Positions 53,995 to 63,422 of a stretch of DNA of 64,000 nt are shown in pieces. The translations under genes and the position numbers were made by a program. Location of the stretch: NCBI RefSeq assembly GCF_000518785.1, contig NZ_JAEG01000001.1, forward strand, positions 1 through 64,000, read 5' to 3'. The DNA is from Paenirhizobium selenitireducens ATCC BAA-1503. Lineage in GTDB: Bacteria > Pseudomonadota > Alphaproteobacteria > Rhizobiales > Rhizobiaceae. Under the pieces are notes generated by a model. The model ran no database searches and was not told where the DNA came from. It saw only the letters and a program-made list of their open reading frames with translations. Each line of letters opens with the position of its first letter. Within the stretch, counting starts at the first letter, position 1.

Positions 53995-54345
53995 ATGATC
54001 AATTTGGACGAAGCCAACAAGAAGGGCAAGGAAGCCATGGACGCGGTACTGAAGAACTATTCCGAGGTCGCCAAGGGTTTCCAGGCAATCGCGACCGAGG
54101 CTTCCGAGTACTCGAAGAAGTCCTTCCAGGACGTCTCTTCCCACATGGAAGCGCTGTCGGGCGTGAAGAGCATCGAAACCGCTCTTGAGCTGCAGACCAA
54201 CTTCATCAAGTCGTCGTATGAGAGCTTCGTCGCCGAAGCCACCAAGATGAGCGACATGTACGCCGATCTCGCCAAGGTGGCCTACAAGCCTTACGAAGCA
54301 CCGATCGCCAAGGCGACCGGCATGAAGATGCCGACCGCGGCCTGA
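53995..54345 (+). CDS. phaP: Phasin (PHA-granule surface protein)
   Basis: A 116-aa amphipathic helical protein with no Cys or Trp, of the Phasin_2 type: QAIATEASEYSKKSFQDVSS and SIETALELQTNFIKSSYES are family-like. It coats poly-3-hydroxybutyrate granules made by PhaC. AAGGAGTGGTGGC upstream is a strong ribosome site. Its own promoter/operator and a downstream hairpin make it a single-gene unit. Confidence 0.9.
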   Translation: MINLDEANKKGKEAMDAVLKNYSEVAKGFQAIATEASEYSKKSFQDVSSHMEALSGVKSIETALELQTNFIKSSYESFVAEATKMSDMYADLAKVAYKPYEAPIAKATGMKMPTAA

Positions 54346-54371
54346 CACCAGCCTTCCAGATCGTCAAGATT

Positions 54372-54405
54372 GCAAGACCGGCCGCAAATCTGCGGCCGGT
54401 CTTGC
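54372..54405 (+). terminator. Hairpin after the phasin gene
   Basis: A perfect 15-bp stem starting GCAAGACCGG, loop AATC, lies 27 bases past the phasin stop. Only a short CATTT follows, but the strong hairpin is probably the terminator. Confidence 0.7.
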
Positions 54406-54597
54406 CATTTGTGCCGCCTTGTATAAGCCTGAAGGCTCTTTTTGAGCCTGCTTCGCGGATGCGTCGCGCAATTCTGTTTGCGCTGTGCGAAGGGGGGCTT
54501 AAAATCACCGAATTATGAACTACCTTACTGAGCTGAGTGTTTGTCCGTCGCGTTGCGTCTTCGGCAGATCGGCCGGACAATTGGAGAATGAACTGAA

Positions 54598-54945
54598 ATG
54601 ATCGCCAAGCCGGTCGTCATGCAAAGCCAGCGGGACGGGGACAACGCCAATCGTGGCACCTCGGTGATCACGCGTACCAAGCCTAAGACGAAGAAACCGA
54701 ACCTGTACCGCGTCCTGCTTCTCAACGATGACTATACCCCGATGGAATTCGTGATCCATGTACTGGAGCGCTTTTTCCAGAAGGACAGGGAAGCAGCCAC
54801 CCGCATCATGTTGCACGTTCACAATCATGGTGTCGGGGAATGTGGCGTCTTCACCTACGAAGTCGCCGAGACGAAGGTAAGCCAGGTAATGGATTTCGCC
54901 AGGCAGCATGAGCATCCGCTTCAATGCGTCATGGAAAAGAAGTGA
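54598..54945 (+). CDS. clpS: ClpS adaptor of ClpAP
   Basis: A 115-aa adaptor for N-degron substrates. The fold core is [20 protein letters not shown], with the substrate pocket Asp pair, then [20 protein letters not shown]. The N-terminal about 30 residues form the flexible arm that enters ClpA. Nine bases separate it from clpA, with a ribosome site before each, so they form one operon. Confidence 0.97.
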   Translation: MIAKPVVMQSQRDGDNANRGTSVITRTKPKTKKPNLYRVLLLNDDYTPMEFVIHVLERFFQKDREAATRIMLHVHNHGVGECGVFTYEVAETKVSQVMDFARQHEHPLQCVMEKK

Positions 54946-54954
54946 GGAACTGAC

Positions 54955-57432
54955 GTGCCAACATTTTCTCCCAGCCTTGAAAAGGCGCTGCATCAGGCAC
55001 TGACCTTTGCCAACGAGCGGCATCATGAATATGCCACGCTCGAACACCTGCTCCTGGCCCTGATCGACGATGCAGACGCCGCGGCGGTGATGGGTGCCTG
55101 CAATGTCAATCTCGACGCCTTGCGCAAGACCGTCATCGATTATGTCGACAACGAACTCGCCAACCTGGTGACGGGTTACGACGAGGATTCCAAGCCGACA
55201 TCCGGATTCCAGCGCGTCATCCAGCGCGCGGTGATCCACGTCCAGTCCTCCGGTCGCGAGGAAGTGACCGGCGCCAACGTGCTGGTGGCGATCTTCGCCG
55301 AGCGCGAAAGCCATGCGGCATTCTTCCTGCAGGAGCAGGAGATGACCCGCTACGACGCCGTCAACTACATCTCACACGGCATCGGCAAGCGGCCCGGCAC
55401 CTCCCAGACGCGCCCGCCGCGCAGTGCCGAGGAGGGCGGCGACGGCGAGGCCAAGCAGGCCCGTGAGCAGGAGGAAGGTCCGCCCAAGGCCAAGCAGGAG
55501 GCTCTCAAGGCCTATTGCGTCAACCTCAACGAGAAGGCCAAGAGCGGCAAGATCGATCCGCTGATCGGCCGCCACAGCGAGGTCAACCGCACCATCCAGG
55601 TGCTTTGCCGTCGTTCCAAGAACAACCCGCTCTACGTGGGCGATCCCGGCGTCGGCAAGACGGCGATCGCCGAGGGCCTGGCCAAGCGCATCGTCGAGGG
55701 CAAGGTTCCCGACGCGCTCAAGGATGCGACGATCTTCTCGCTCGACATGGGCACGCTGCTCGCCGGCACCCGCTATCGCGGCGACTTCGAGGAGCGGCTG
55801 AAGCAGGTCGTCAAGGAACTTGAGGACTATCCGGGCGCCGTGCTGTTCATCGACGAGATCCACACCGTCATCGGTGCCGGTGCCACCTCGGGCGGCGCGA
55901 TGGACGCGTCCAACCTGCTGAAGCCGGCGCTGTCGTCCGGCGCGATCCGCTGCATCGGCTCGACCACCTACAAGGAATATCGCCAGTTCTTCGAGAAGGA
56001 CCGGGCGCTGGTCCGCCGTTTCCAGAAGATCGACGTCAACGAGCCGACGATCGAGGACGCGATCGAGATCATGAAGGGCCTCAAGCCCTATTTCGAGGAC
56101 TATCACAAGCTGAAATATACCAACGAGGCGATCAAGTCGGCGGTCGAGCTCTCGGCCCGCTACATCTCCGACCGCAAGCTGCCGGACAAGGCGATCGACG
56201 TGATCGACGAAACCGGTGCGGCGCAGATGCTGCTGCCGGCGTCCAAGCGCCGCAAGCTGATCACCGAGAAGGAGATCGAGGCGACGATCGCCACCATGGC
56301 CCGCATTCCGGCCAAGACCGTATCCAAGGACGACGAGATGGTTCTCGCCAACTTGGAGAAGGAACTGCGTTCGGTGGTCTATGGCCAGGATGCGGCGATC
56401 GAGGCGCTGTCGACGGCGATCAAGCTGGCCCGTGCCGGTCTGCGCGAACCGAATAAGCCGATCGGCTCCTACGTCTTCTCCGGCCCGACCGGCGTGGGCA
56501 AGACGGAAGTCGCCAAGCAGCTCGCCGCCTCGCTCGGCGTCGAACTCCTGCGCTTCGACATGTCGGAATACATGGAGCGGCACACGGTTTCGCGCCTGCT
56601 CGGCGCACCTCCGGGCTATGTCGGATTCGACCAGGGCGGCCTTCTTACCGACGGCGTCGACCAGCATCCGCACTCGGTGGTGCTGCTCGACGAGATCGAG
56701 AAGGCGCATCCGGACATCTACAACATCCTGTTGCAGGTGATGGACCACGGCTCGCTCACCGACCATAACGGCAAGAAGATCGACTTCCGCAACGTCATCC
56801 TGATCATGACGACCAATGCCGGCGCCTCGGAAATGGCGAAGTCGGCGATCGGCTTCGGCTCGTCGAAGCGGACCGGCGAAGACGAGGAGGCGCTCAACCG
56901 CCTGTTCACGCCGGAATTCCGCAACCGCCTCGATGCGACGATCCAGTTCGCGCCGCTGCCGACGGAAGTCATCCATCAGGTGGTGCAGAAATTCGTCATG
57001 CAGCTCGAAGCGCAGCTGTCGGAACGCAACGTGACCTTCGACCTGTCGGAACCGGCCATCGCCTGGCTCGCCACGCGTGGTTACGACGAGAAGATGGGCG
57101 CCCGGCCGCTTTCGCGCGTCATCCAGGAGCACATCAAGAAGCCGCTCGCCAACGAGATCCTGTTCGGCAAGCTGAAGAAGGGTGGCGTGGTCAAGGTCGG
57201 CGTCAAGAAGGACGAGAACGGCGCGGACGTGCTCGATCTGGAAGCGCTCTCCGAAGCGCTGCCGGTCAAGCCGAAGCCCGAGGCCGAACTCGTCGGCGCG
57301 GAAGCAGAGGCTCCGGCCAAGGCGAACAAGTCCAAGGCGAAATCCAAGGCTGCAGCCGCCAAGGACGAGAAGACCGCCGAGCCTTCACCGGCCAAGCGCA
57401 GTTCCGTGCCCAAGGTGCCGAAGAAGAAGTAA
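54955..57432 (+). CDS. clpA: ClpA, AAA+ unfoldase of the ClpAP protease
   Basis: An 825-aa unfoldase with a GTG start. A ClpN repeat domain (residues about 1-150) is followed by two AAA modules: Walker A GDPGVGKT and GPTGVGKT, Walker [10 protein letters not shown] and VVLLDEIEK. The loop for ClpP binding lies in the second module. It is longer than E. coli ClpA (758 aa) because of an Ala/Lys-rich C-terminal tail of about 60 residues ([16 protein letters not shown]) that is likely disordered. Partner ClpP is not in this window. Confidence 0.97.
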   Translation: MPTFSPSLEKALHQALTFANERHHEYATLEHLLLALIDDADAAAVMGACNVNLDALRKTVIDYVDNELANLVTGYDEDSKPTSGFQRVIQRAVIHVQSSGREEVTGANVLVAIFAERESHAAFFLQEQEMTRYDAVNYISHGIGKRPGTSQTRPPRSAEEGGDGEAKQAREQEEGPPKAKQEALKAYCVNLNEKAKSGKIDPLIGRHSEVNRTIQVLCRRSKNNPLYVGDPGVGKTAIAEGLAKRIVEGKVPDALKDATIFSLDMGTLLAGTRYRGDFEERLKQVVKELEDYPGAVLFIDEIHTVIGAGATSGGAMDASNLLKPALSSGAIRCIGSTTYKEYRQFFEKDRALVRRFQKIDVNEPTIEDAIEIMKGLKPYFEDYHKLKYTNEAIKSAVELSARYISDRKLPDKAIDVIDETGAAQMLLPASKRRKLITEKEIEATIATMARIPAKTVSKDDEMVLANLEKELRSVVYGQDAAIEALSTAIKLARAGLREPNKPIGSYVFSGPTGVGKTEVAKQLAASLGVELLRFDMSEYMERHTVSRLLGAPPGYVGFDQGGLLTDGVDQHPHSVVLLDEIEKAHPDIYNILLQVMDHGSLTDHNGKKIDFRNVILIMTTNAGASEMAKSAIGFGSSKRTGEDEEALNRLFTPEFRNRLDATIQFAPLPTEVIHQVVQKFVMQLEAQLSERNVTFDLSEPAIAWLATRGYDEKMGARPLSRVIQEHIKKPLANEILFGKLKKGGVVKVGVKKDENGADVLDLEALSEALPVKPKPEAELVGAEAEAPAKANKSKAKSKAAAAKDEKTAEPSPAKRSSVPKVPKKK

Positions 57433-57493
57433 CGTCAAGGACCGGCACGCAACGTGCGATGACGGCCGGCAATATTGGCAGAATGTCGGATTG

Positions 57494-57525
57494 ACCCCTT
57501 GCGGCCTTGCTGCGAGGGGTTTTTC
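57494..57525 (+). terminator. Terminator after clpA
   Basis: CCCCTTGC pairs with GCGAGGGG around a short loop and is followed by TTTTTC. Confidence 0.8.
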
Positions 57526-57639
57526 GTTGTCGCAAGTGACGTTTCTGTGATCTGTCCTTGTATGGGGATTGCCGGGCTTGCGGGGTGCGTCCGGCGGGCG
57601 CTAGGCTTTGACGGGGCAATGGGGTAGCAGGGCATCCGG

Positions 57640-58056
57640 ATGGACACGAAGGACCGGGAAGCGCAGCATTTCTCGCAGGAGCAGCGGGAACTCTGGGAAC
57701 ATGTCACGGAACTCTGGGAAATCGCGCGGCGGCGCGAAACCGGTCCGGTCCGCAAGCTGCTGCACCGCGACTATACCGGCTGGGTGACCGGCCTCGATAC
57801 GCCGCACGACTACGAGGCGGCCGTGGCCTCGGTCGGGCCGGGCACACCGCAGGTCCTGCGCTATCGCCTGAAACCGTTGAAGGTCACCGTCTTCGACCAC
57901 GAGGTCGGGGTGGTGCACTACAGCTACGAGGCCGATGTCGAGGCGGTCGATGGCACGCCGAAACAGATCGCCGGGCGCTGGACCGAAATTTACAAGCGTC
58001 GCGGCAGCGGCTGGTTGATGATCGCCGTCAGCGGCGGACCGGACGGAATGCGCTGA
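57640..58056 (+). CDS. NTF2-like/DUF4440-type protein
   Basis: A 138-aa protein of the NTF2 fold: the opening helix EHVTELWEIARRRETGPV, LLHRDYTGWVTGLDTPH, VGVVHYSYEADVEAV and RWTEIYKRRGSGWLMIAVSGG follow the DUF4440/SnoaL pattern. No cofactor motif is visible and its function is unknown. It lies after the clpA terminator in the same direction, with the AzlC gene 120 bases on. Confidence 0.8.
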   Translation: MDTKDREAQHFSQEQRELWEHVTELWEIARRRETGPVRKLLHRDYTGWVTGLDTPHDYEAAVASVGPGTPQVLRYRLKPLKVTVFDHEVGVVHYSYEADVEAVDGTPKQIAGRWTEIYKRRGSGWLMIAVSGGPDGMR

Positions 58057-58176
58057 CGGCAACAGTCGAGGCAAAAACCTCTGTCTCGTGGCGGCAATCG
58101 GCGGTATACGTCCTATCCTTCGTGGTCACCTCGGTCGGCCCGTCCGTCCCTATCTAGCCGCCCGCCGGATCCGTCG

Positions 58177-58935
58177 ATGTCCCAAACCCATGCCGATGCC
58201 GCTTCCTTTCGCTGGTTCCTCCGGGGCGCGCGCGGCATCTTTTCGCTGCCTGCCTTCATCCTGATGACCTCTTTCGTCGGTTTCAGCGCATTCGCGCTCG
58301 AATCGGGCGTCAGCCGCGGCGAGGCGATGTTCATGACCGCGGCGATCTGGGCCTTGCCTGCCAAGATGATCCTGATCGGCATGATGGCGAGCGGCGCCAA
58401 TGTGCTGGCCGTATTCCTCGCCGTGACGCTCTCGTCGATCCGCATGATGCCGATGGTGGCCTCGCTCGTTCCCGAGTTGCGCGGCTCCCGCACGCCGACC
58501 TGGCTGCTGCTCGTCCTGTCGCATTTCGTCGCCATCACCGCCTGGGTCTTCGCCATGGGGAGCCTCAAGGACATTCCGCGCGAGGCGCGGGTCTCCTACT
58601 TCGCCGGCTTCGGCCTGACGCTGGTTGCGGTCAACACGGTCCTGGTGGGTTTGAGCTACGGGATCGTCTCTACCTTTCCGCCGGCCGTCGCCGGCATCCT
58701 GTTCTTCCTGACGCCGGTCTATTTCGTCGGCTCGATCTGGGCCTCCGCCCGCCATTCCGTGGTGAAGATCGCCTTTGTCATCGGCGTGGTCTCCGGCCCG
58801 CTGCTGGCCGTGGTCACGCCCGGCTTCGATATCCTCATCGCCGGGATCGGCGGGGGAACGCTTGCCTATCTGATCGACCGTTTCGTCGTGCGTCGGCGCG
58901 CCATTGTTGCACCACGAGTTGGAGACGAGCCATGA
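58177..58935 (+). CDS. azlC: AzlC-family branched-chain amino acid exporter subunit
   Basis: A 252-aa inner-membrane protein with about seven hydrophobic segments and the AzlC pattern MFMTAAIWALPAKMILIGMM and LSSIRMMPMVASLVPELRG. With AzlD it exports branched-chain amino acids or related compounds such as azaleucine. ATGA overlap with azlD shows one operon. Confidence 0.9.
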   Translation: MSQTHADAASFRWFLRGARGIFSLPAFILMTSFVGFSAFALESGVSRGEAMFMTAAIWALPAKMILIGMMASGANVLAVFLAVTLSSIRMMPMVASLVPELRGSRTPTWLLLVLSHFVAITAWVFAMGSLKDIPREARVSYFAGFGLTLVAVNTVLVGLSYGIVSTFPPAVAGILFFLTPVYFVGSIWASARHSVVKIAFVIGVVSGPLLAVVTPGFDILIAGIGGGTLAYLIDRFVVRRRAIVAPRVGDEP

Positions 58936-59267
58936 CCGCCGCCGAACTCTGGCCCTATGCAGTGATCCTGTTCGCCGGCTGGTTCGCTACCGATCTATGG
59001 CGCTGGCTCGGCGTGATCGCCGGCAATAGGCTGGCCGAAGGTTCGGAGACGCTGAACTGGGTGAGGGCGGTCGCCACCGCTCTGGTCATGGCGGTGACCG
59101 CCAAGCTGATCGTCTTCCCGACCGGCAGCCTGGCGGAATCGCCGCTTTGGCTCCGGCTCGCCGCCGCCGGCCTCGGCTTCGTCGCCTTTCTCGTCACCGG
59201 GCAGCGCGTCATCGTCGGGGTCGTCGTGTCCCTTGCCCTGCTGTCGCTCGGGCTGGCGGTGCTGTGA
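58932..59267 (+). CDS. azlD: AzlD-family small exporter subunit
   Basis: A 111-aa membrane protein with four hydrophobic helices, matching the AzlD partner family in size and arrangement. Start overlaps the azlC stop. Both probably form the exporter complex in the inner membrane. Confidence 0.88.
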   Translation: MTAAELWPYAVILFAGWFATDLWRWLGVIAGNRLAEGSETLNWVRAVATALVMAVTAKLIVFPTGSLAESPLWLRLAAAGLGFVAFLVTGQRVIVGVVVSLALLSLGLAVL

Positions 59268-59373
59268 GCGCCGCCGGCTTACGGCAGCGGCGAGGGCGCA
59301 TTTGGGCGCGCGCGACCGCCGTCGCCGGTCTATAGTTCTTTCACTCTTCGGAACCGCAAACACAGGAACCGCC

Positions 59374-60228
59374 ATGTCTTCCACGCCCACCGTCACCGCC
59401 CCGACCGATGCCGCCGAGCGCCGCGCCGTCAAGCCCGTGGTCTGCTATCCTGTCGAGACGCTGCCGGTGCCGGACATGGCCATGCTGCGGCGCGCCCGCG
59501 AGACGCTGACCAAGGTCGACGATGTGATCGTGCCGCCGCGCGAGGGCGCCACCTTCTCCGTGCCGAAGGGGCATTTCTTCCGCATCCTCAGCATCGACGG
59601 CCCGCAGGTCGGCGACCTCAACCTGTGGAACGCCAACGACCTCACCGAACGCTTCTTTTCTGGCAAGACGCGGGCGCTGCACGCCACCCATGTGACGACC
59701 GGCAACCGCCTGTGGAGCACGCTCCCCAATCTCCGGCCGATAGCGACGATCACCCATGACACGCTCGGCTGGTACGGCTTCGACGAATTCGGCGGCAGCG
59801 TGCACGACGTCATCGGCACGCGCTGCGATCCCTACACCAACAAGCTGCTGTCCGGCGGCGACTATCACCACTGCTGCCATTCCAACCTGACCCGGGCGCT
59901 GGCCGGCGCGAAAGGCCTGTCGTTCGCAGAGGCCGAACCTCTCGTGCATGACGTGCTGAACGTCTTCATGTGCACCGGCTTCACCGCCGACACCCACCAG
60001 TATTTCATGAAGGCGAGCCCGGTGCGGCCCGGCGACTATATCGAGTTCTTCGCCGAGATCGACCTGCTGGGCGGCCTGTCCGCCTGCCCGGGCGGCGATT
60101 GCAGCGCCAAGCATTCGAGCGACGCCGCTGCCTGCTATCCGCTCAAGGTCGAGATTTTCCGACCCGACATGGATCTGCTGAAGAGCTGGCCCTTCCCGGA
60201 GCGGAACGGCTATCGCAATCCGGAATAG
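59374..60228 (+). CDS. DUF1989 urea carboxylase-associated protein
   Basis: A 284-aa protein of the DUF1989 family, found beside urea carboxylase/amidolyase genes elsewhere. Characteristic are VPKGHFFRILSIDGPQVGDLN, NANDLTERFFSGKTR, the His/Cys-rich GGDYHHCCHSNLTRAL and FMKASPVRPGDYIEFFAEID. The His/Cys block may bind metal. Here no urea carboxylase is visible; azlCD sits upstream, 106 bases away. Start at 59374 follows AGGAACC. Confidence 0.85.
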   Translation: MSSTPTVTAPTDAAERRAVKPVVCYPVETLPVPDMAMLRRARETLTKVDDVIVPPREGATFSVPKGHFFRILSIDGPQVGDLNLWNANDLTERFFSGKTRALHATHVTTGNRLWSTLPNLRPIATITHDTLGWYGFDEFGGSVHDVIGTRCDPYTNKLLSGGDYHHCCHSNLTRALAGAKGLSFAEAEPLVHDVLNVFMCTGFTADTHQYFMKASPVRPGDYIEFFAEIDLLGGLSACPGGDCSAKHSSDAAACYPLKVEIFRPDMDLLKSWPFPERNGYRNPE

Positions 60229-60262
60229 GCGAGGGCGAAACGTTCAGTGTTCGCCGTCGTCG

Positions 60263-60400
60263 ACACCTCCCCCTTGATGGGGGAGGTCGCGCGGAACGCG
60301 CGGGTGGGGGTGACCTTTTGCGCCGGGCCGTCGGATGCGTGGTCGCGACATCACCCCACCCCGGAGCTTCGCTCCGACCCTCCCCCTCAAGGGGAGGGTG
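60263..60400. repeat. Palindromic intergenic repeat element (RIME-like)
   Basis: Two GC-rich hairpins (ACCTCCCCCTTGATGGGGGAGG at its left end and CCCTCCCCCTCAAGGGGAGG, in part, at its right) flank a central palindromic segment (CGCGCGGAACGCGCG). This is the build of the intergenic mosaic repeats common in rhizobial genomes. It ends five bases before the HIT gene stop and may also terminate its transcript. Confidence 0.7.
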
Positions 60401-60404
60401 GCGC

Positions 60405-60830
60405 TTACAGCTCGGCCTTGATCTTCTCGGCATTGGCCTTCAGCACCTCGATATCCTCCATCTTGCCCGAATGAGGCTTGAGCGGCACGCCGTCGTGGCG
60501 CGGGATGACGTGGAAGTGCAGGTGGTAGACGGTCTGGCCGGCGGCGGCCTCGTTGAACTGCGCAACGAAGACACCGTCGGCGTCGAAGGCTTCCTTGGCG
60601 GCGACGGCGAGTTTCTGCACGACCGGGATCAGCTTGGAAAGCACCGCCGGATCGGCGTCGAGCAGGTTGCGCGAGCCGGTCTTCGGAATGACCAGCAGGT
60701 GGCCGGTCGCCTGGGGCATGACGTCCATGAAGGCGAGTGTGTCGTCGTCCTCGTAGAGCTTCACCGAGGGGATCTCGCCCTTCAGGATCTTGGCAAAGAT
60801 GTTGTTCGGATCATAGGCGGAACTGGTCAT
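60405..60830 (-). CDS. HIT-family nucleotide-binding hydrolase
   Basis: A 141-aa histidine-triad protein. The triad is HLHFHVIPRH near the C-terminus, and the adenine-binding region precedes it (IFAKILKGEIPSVKLYED; MPQATGHLLVIPK). HIT enzymes hydrolyse nucleoside phosphoramidates or dinucleotides; the exact substrate is not shown. The start at 60830 is preceded by AGGAG; an extension of five codons is not needed. Confidence 0.93.
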   Translation of the reverse strand: MTSSAYDPNNIFAKILKGEIPSVKLYEDDDTLAFMDVMPQATGHLLVIPKTGSRNLLDADPAVLSKLIPVVQKLAVAAKEAFDADGVFVAQFNEAAAGQTVYHLHFHVIPRHDGVPLKPHSGKMEDIEVLKANAEKIKAEL

Positions 60831-60890
60831 CGGGAATCTCCTCAAGGTTTGGCCGTAGTTAAGGCAGCCGGCGGGCGATGATCAAGCGGC

Positions 60891-62090
60891 CTATTCGTCG
60901 CTCTCGCAGTCGCGCTGCTGGCGCTCGCCGCGACGGAAGGGCGTGTGCTCGCCGAGGATCTCGGCCATCTGCTCGACCTCGCGCCGCTCGTGCTCAAGAT
61001 AGTCGGCGACGGCGCGCCTTAAGCCCGGATGGGCGATGTAGTGGGCCGAATGCGTGGTGACGGGCTGGTAGCCGCGGGCCAGCTTGTGCTCGCCCTGGGC
61101 GCCGGCCTCGACCCGGCTCAGTCCCTTAGACAGCGCGAACTCGATCGCCTGGTGATAGCAGACCTCGAAATGCAGGTAGGGGTGATCCTCGATGCAGCCC
61201 CAGTGCCGGCCGTAGAGCGCATCCGCGCCGATGAAGTTGATGGCACCGGCCACATAGCGCCCGTCGCGTCTGGCCATGACCAACAGGATATCGTCGGCCA
61301 TGCGCTCGCCGATCAGCGAATAGAAGGCCCGCGTCAGATAGGGTTTTCCCCATTTGCGGCTGCCGGTGTCCATGTAGAAGGTGAAGAACTGGTCCCAGAT
61401 GTCCTCGGTGAGGTCGCCGCCGGTCAGCCAGTCGATCTCGATGCCGTTCTCCAGCGCCGCCCGGCGTTCTTTCCTCAGCGCCTTGCGCTTGCGCGAGGCG
61501 AGCGTTTCGAGAAAGGCCTCGTGGTTGGCATAGCCGGCATTGAGGAAATGGAACTGCTGGTCGGTCCGGTGCAGGTAACCGCTGCCGGTGAAGGCCGGCA
61601 ATTCGTCCTCGGGAATGAAGGTCGCGTGCGCCGAGGACACGCCGAGTTCGTCGGCCACCTGGCGGAGCCCGCCGGCGAGCAGAGGCCGGATCTCCGCCGG
61701 ATCGCGCCTCTCGGCCACCATCAGACGCGGGCCGGTCGCGGGCGTGAAGGGGAAGGCGCTCTGCAGTTTCGGATAGTAGCGGCCGCCGGCCCGCTCGAAG
61801 GCGTCGGCCCAGCCCTGGTCGAAGACATATTCGCCGCGGCTGTGGCTCTTGAGATAGCAGGGCGCGGCGCCGAGCAGGTCGCCGGCTGCGTCCTCCAGGA
61901 GGAGATGATGACCGAGCCATCCGGTCTCGGCCGTGGCCGAGCCGGATTCCTCGAGTGCCGACAGGAAGGCGTGCGAGGCGAACGGATTGTATCCGTCCGC
62001 GCCGCGTCTGGCGCCGCCGAGCATGGCCCAGCGTTCAGGAGCGATATTGGCAAAGGATCGTTCGATCCGGATCGTCACGTCTCCTGGCAT
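60891..62090 (-). CDS. FemAB-like acyltransferase (GNAT-fold, DUF482)
   Basis: A 399-aa GNAT-fold protein of the PF04339-type family. The stretch EDIWDQFFTFYMDTGSRKWGKP and GAINFIGADALYGRHWGC are family blocks, followed by the C-terminal MDYHQAIE-like VCYHQAIEFALSKG. Substrate unknown; relatives act as N-acyl or amino-acyl transferases. Start at 62090 is set by GGGAG just upstream. It lies ten bases after the GDPD stop, in the same operon. Confidence 0.85.
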   Translation of the reverse strand: MPGDVTIRIERSFANIAPERWAMLGGARRGADGYNPFASHAFLSALEESGSATAETGWLGHHLLLEDAAGDLLGAAPCYLKSHSRGEYVFDQGWADAFERAGGRYYPKLQSAFPFTPATGPRLMVAERRDPAEIRPLLAGGLRQVADELGVSSAHATFIPEDELPAFTGSGYLHRTDQQFHFLNAGYANHEAFLETLASRKRKALRKERRAALENGIEIDWLTGGDLTEDIWDQFFTFYMDTGSRKWGKPYLTRAFYSLIGERMADDILLVMARRDGRYVAGAINFIGADALYGRHWGCIEDHPYLHFEVCYHQAIEFALSKGLSRVEAGAQGEHKLARGYQPVTTHSAHYIAHPGLRRAVADYLEHERREVEQMAEILGEHTPFRRGERQQRDCESDE

Positions 62091-62100
62091 GCGTCTCCCA

Positions 62101-62835
62101 TCATGCGCTGGCGATGGCAGCCTCGCGGGGATCAAAGCCCTCGAAGGTCATCTGGTCCGCATGAGTATAGGTATGAGCGCGCATGGTTTCATCCCTGACC
62201 GTCCAGGTAATCACCGGAATTCCACGTTCGCGCTGCGCCGTGACGAAGCTGTTGGGCAGGTGCGGGGCGCAATAGGAGATGAAGTCGAGGCCGAGCTGCA
62301 TGGCCTCTTCGTGGGCGGCGAGCTGCTCGGGGCGCACGCCCTCCGCCGTCAGACCGACCGGGTAGGGGCAGTCGAGCTTCTTCAGGTCCCGCAGAAGCCA
62401 GAAGTCGAAACTCATCAGCGCGACCTTGCCCTCATAGCCTTCGAGCACTTCCAGCACAGCTTCGGCCAGGCCGTCGTCATGCTCGGCATCGATGCCCTTG
62501 AGTTCGATCACCAGCGGCACCCGGCCCTTGACCAGGGCGAGCATCTTCTTCAGCGACGGGATCTTGTCGGCCGTGGCGCCGATCGACAGGAGGCCGAGTT
62601 CGCCGGCGGTGCGCTCGCGCACTTCACCGGCAATGCCGCACAGCCGCTGCAGGTCATGGTCGTGGAAGACCATCGGCACGCTGTCCGACGACAGCTGGAT
62701 GTCGCACTCGATGGCAAAGCCCGCGTCGATGGCGCGCTGGAAGGCCGAGAGCGTGTTTTCCCATACCGTCTTGTTCTGGTCGTGGAAGCCGCGATGGGCG
62801 ACCGGCACGTCCTTGATCCAGCTGATATCGCTCAC
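62101..62835 (-). CDS. Glycerophosphodiester phosphodiesterase
   Basis: A 244-aa GDPD enzyme of the TIM-barrel type. Metal-site features are AHRGFHDQNKTVWENTLSAF, AIECDIQLSSD and VFHDHDLQRLCG. It has no signal peptide and so works in the cytoplasm on glycerophosphodiesters. Its start overlaps the RidA gene stop by four bases. Confidence 0.93.
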   Translation of the reverse strand: MSDISWIKDVPVAHRGFHDQNKTVWENTLSAFQRAIDAGFAIECDIQLSSDSVPMVFHDHDLQRLCGIAGEVRERTAGELGLLSIGATADKIPSLKKMLALVKGRVPLVIELKGIDAEHDDGLAEAVLEVLEGYEGKVALMSFDFWLLRDLKKLDCPYPVGLTAEGVRPEQLAAHEEAMQLGLDFISYCAPHLPNSFVTAQRERGIPVITWTVRDETMRAHTYTHADQMTFEGFDPREAAIASA

Positions 62836-63302
62836 AGGGCGATCTCCAAGATAGCGTCGATCTCGACGGCGGCATTGAGCGGCAGCGCCGCCATGCCGAC
62901 GGCGGCGCGCGCATGCTTGCCGGCTTCGCCCAGCACGCCGGCGATCAGGTTGGAGGCGCCGTTGATGACGAGATGCTGTTCGACGAAACCCGGGGCCGAG
63001 GCGACGAAGCCGTTGAGCTTGATGACGCGCACGATGCGGGAAAGATCGCCGGACAGGGCAGACTTCGCCTGGGCAAGGATGTTGATGGCGCAGAGCTCGG
63101 CGGCGCGCTGGGCGTCAGTGAGTGCGACGTCGCTGCCGACCAGACCGGTGACGGCGATCTTTCCACCTTCGATCGGCAACTGGCCGGAGAGATAGAGAAG
63201 GTTGCCGCTGATCACGTAGGGGACATAGTTGGCGGCGGGCGCTGCCGCTTCCGGCAGGGTGATTCCCATGGCCTTCAGACGGCCGTCGATCGTATCGGTC
63301 AT
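62832..63302 (-). CDS. RidA/YjgF-family protein
   Basis: A 156-aa enamine/imine deaminase-family protein with GNLLYLSGQLP and AAVGMAALPLNAAVEIDAIL. The catalytic Arg typical of active RidA enzymes is not evident at its usual place near the end (the segment reads HARAAVGMAAL with an Arg two residues earlier), so activity is uncertain. First gene of the leftward RidA-GDPD-acyltransferase operon. Confidence 0.88.
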   Translation of the reverse strand: MTDTIDGRLKAMGITLPEAAAPAANYVPYVISGNLLYLSGQLPIEGGKIAVTGLVGSDVALTDAQRAAELCAINILAQAKSALSGDLSRIVRVIKLNGFVASAPGFVEQHLVINGASNLIAGVLGEAGKHARAAVGMAALPLNAAVEIDAILEIAL

Positions 63303-63422
63303 GTGCGTTTCCCGGGGCTCAGTAAAATAATTGAAGAGAATCTCGTTGTGATCAAAAGCTTGTCTCGCTTTTGCCGGATCTGTTCTTATAACATCGCCGC
63401 CAAGTGCAACAGGAGGATGTCG

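Noticed and set aside
55372-57132. 586-codon open frame antisense to clpA, and similar long antisense frames opposite recJ (35523-37448) and the aap genes (43490-45463)
   Set aside because: They lie opposite strongly conserved genes, and their translations are Arg/His/Asp-rich, as expected from high-G+C codon bias. No ribosome site or family motif supports them.
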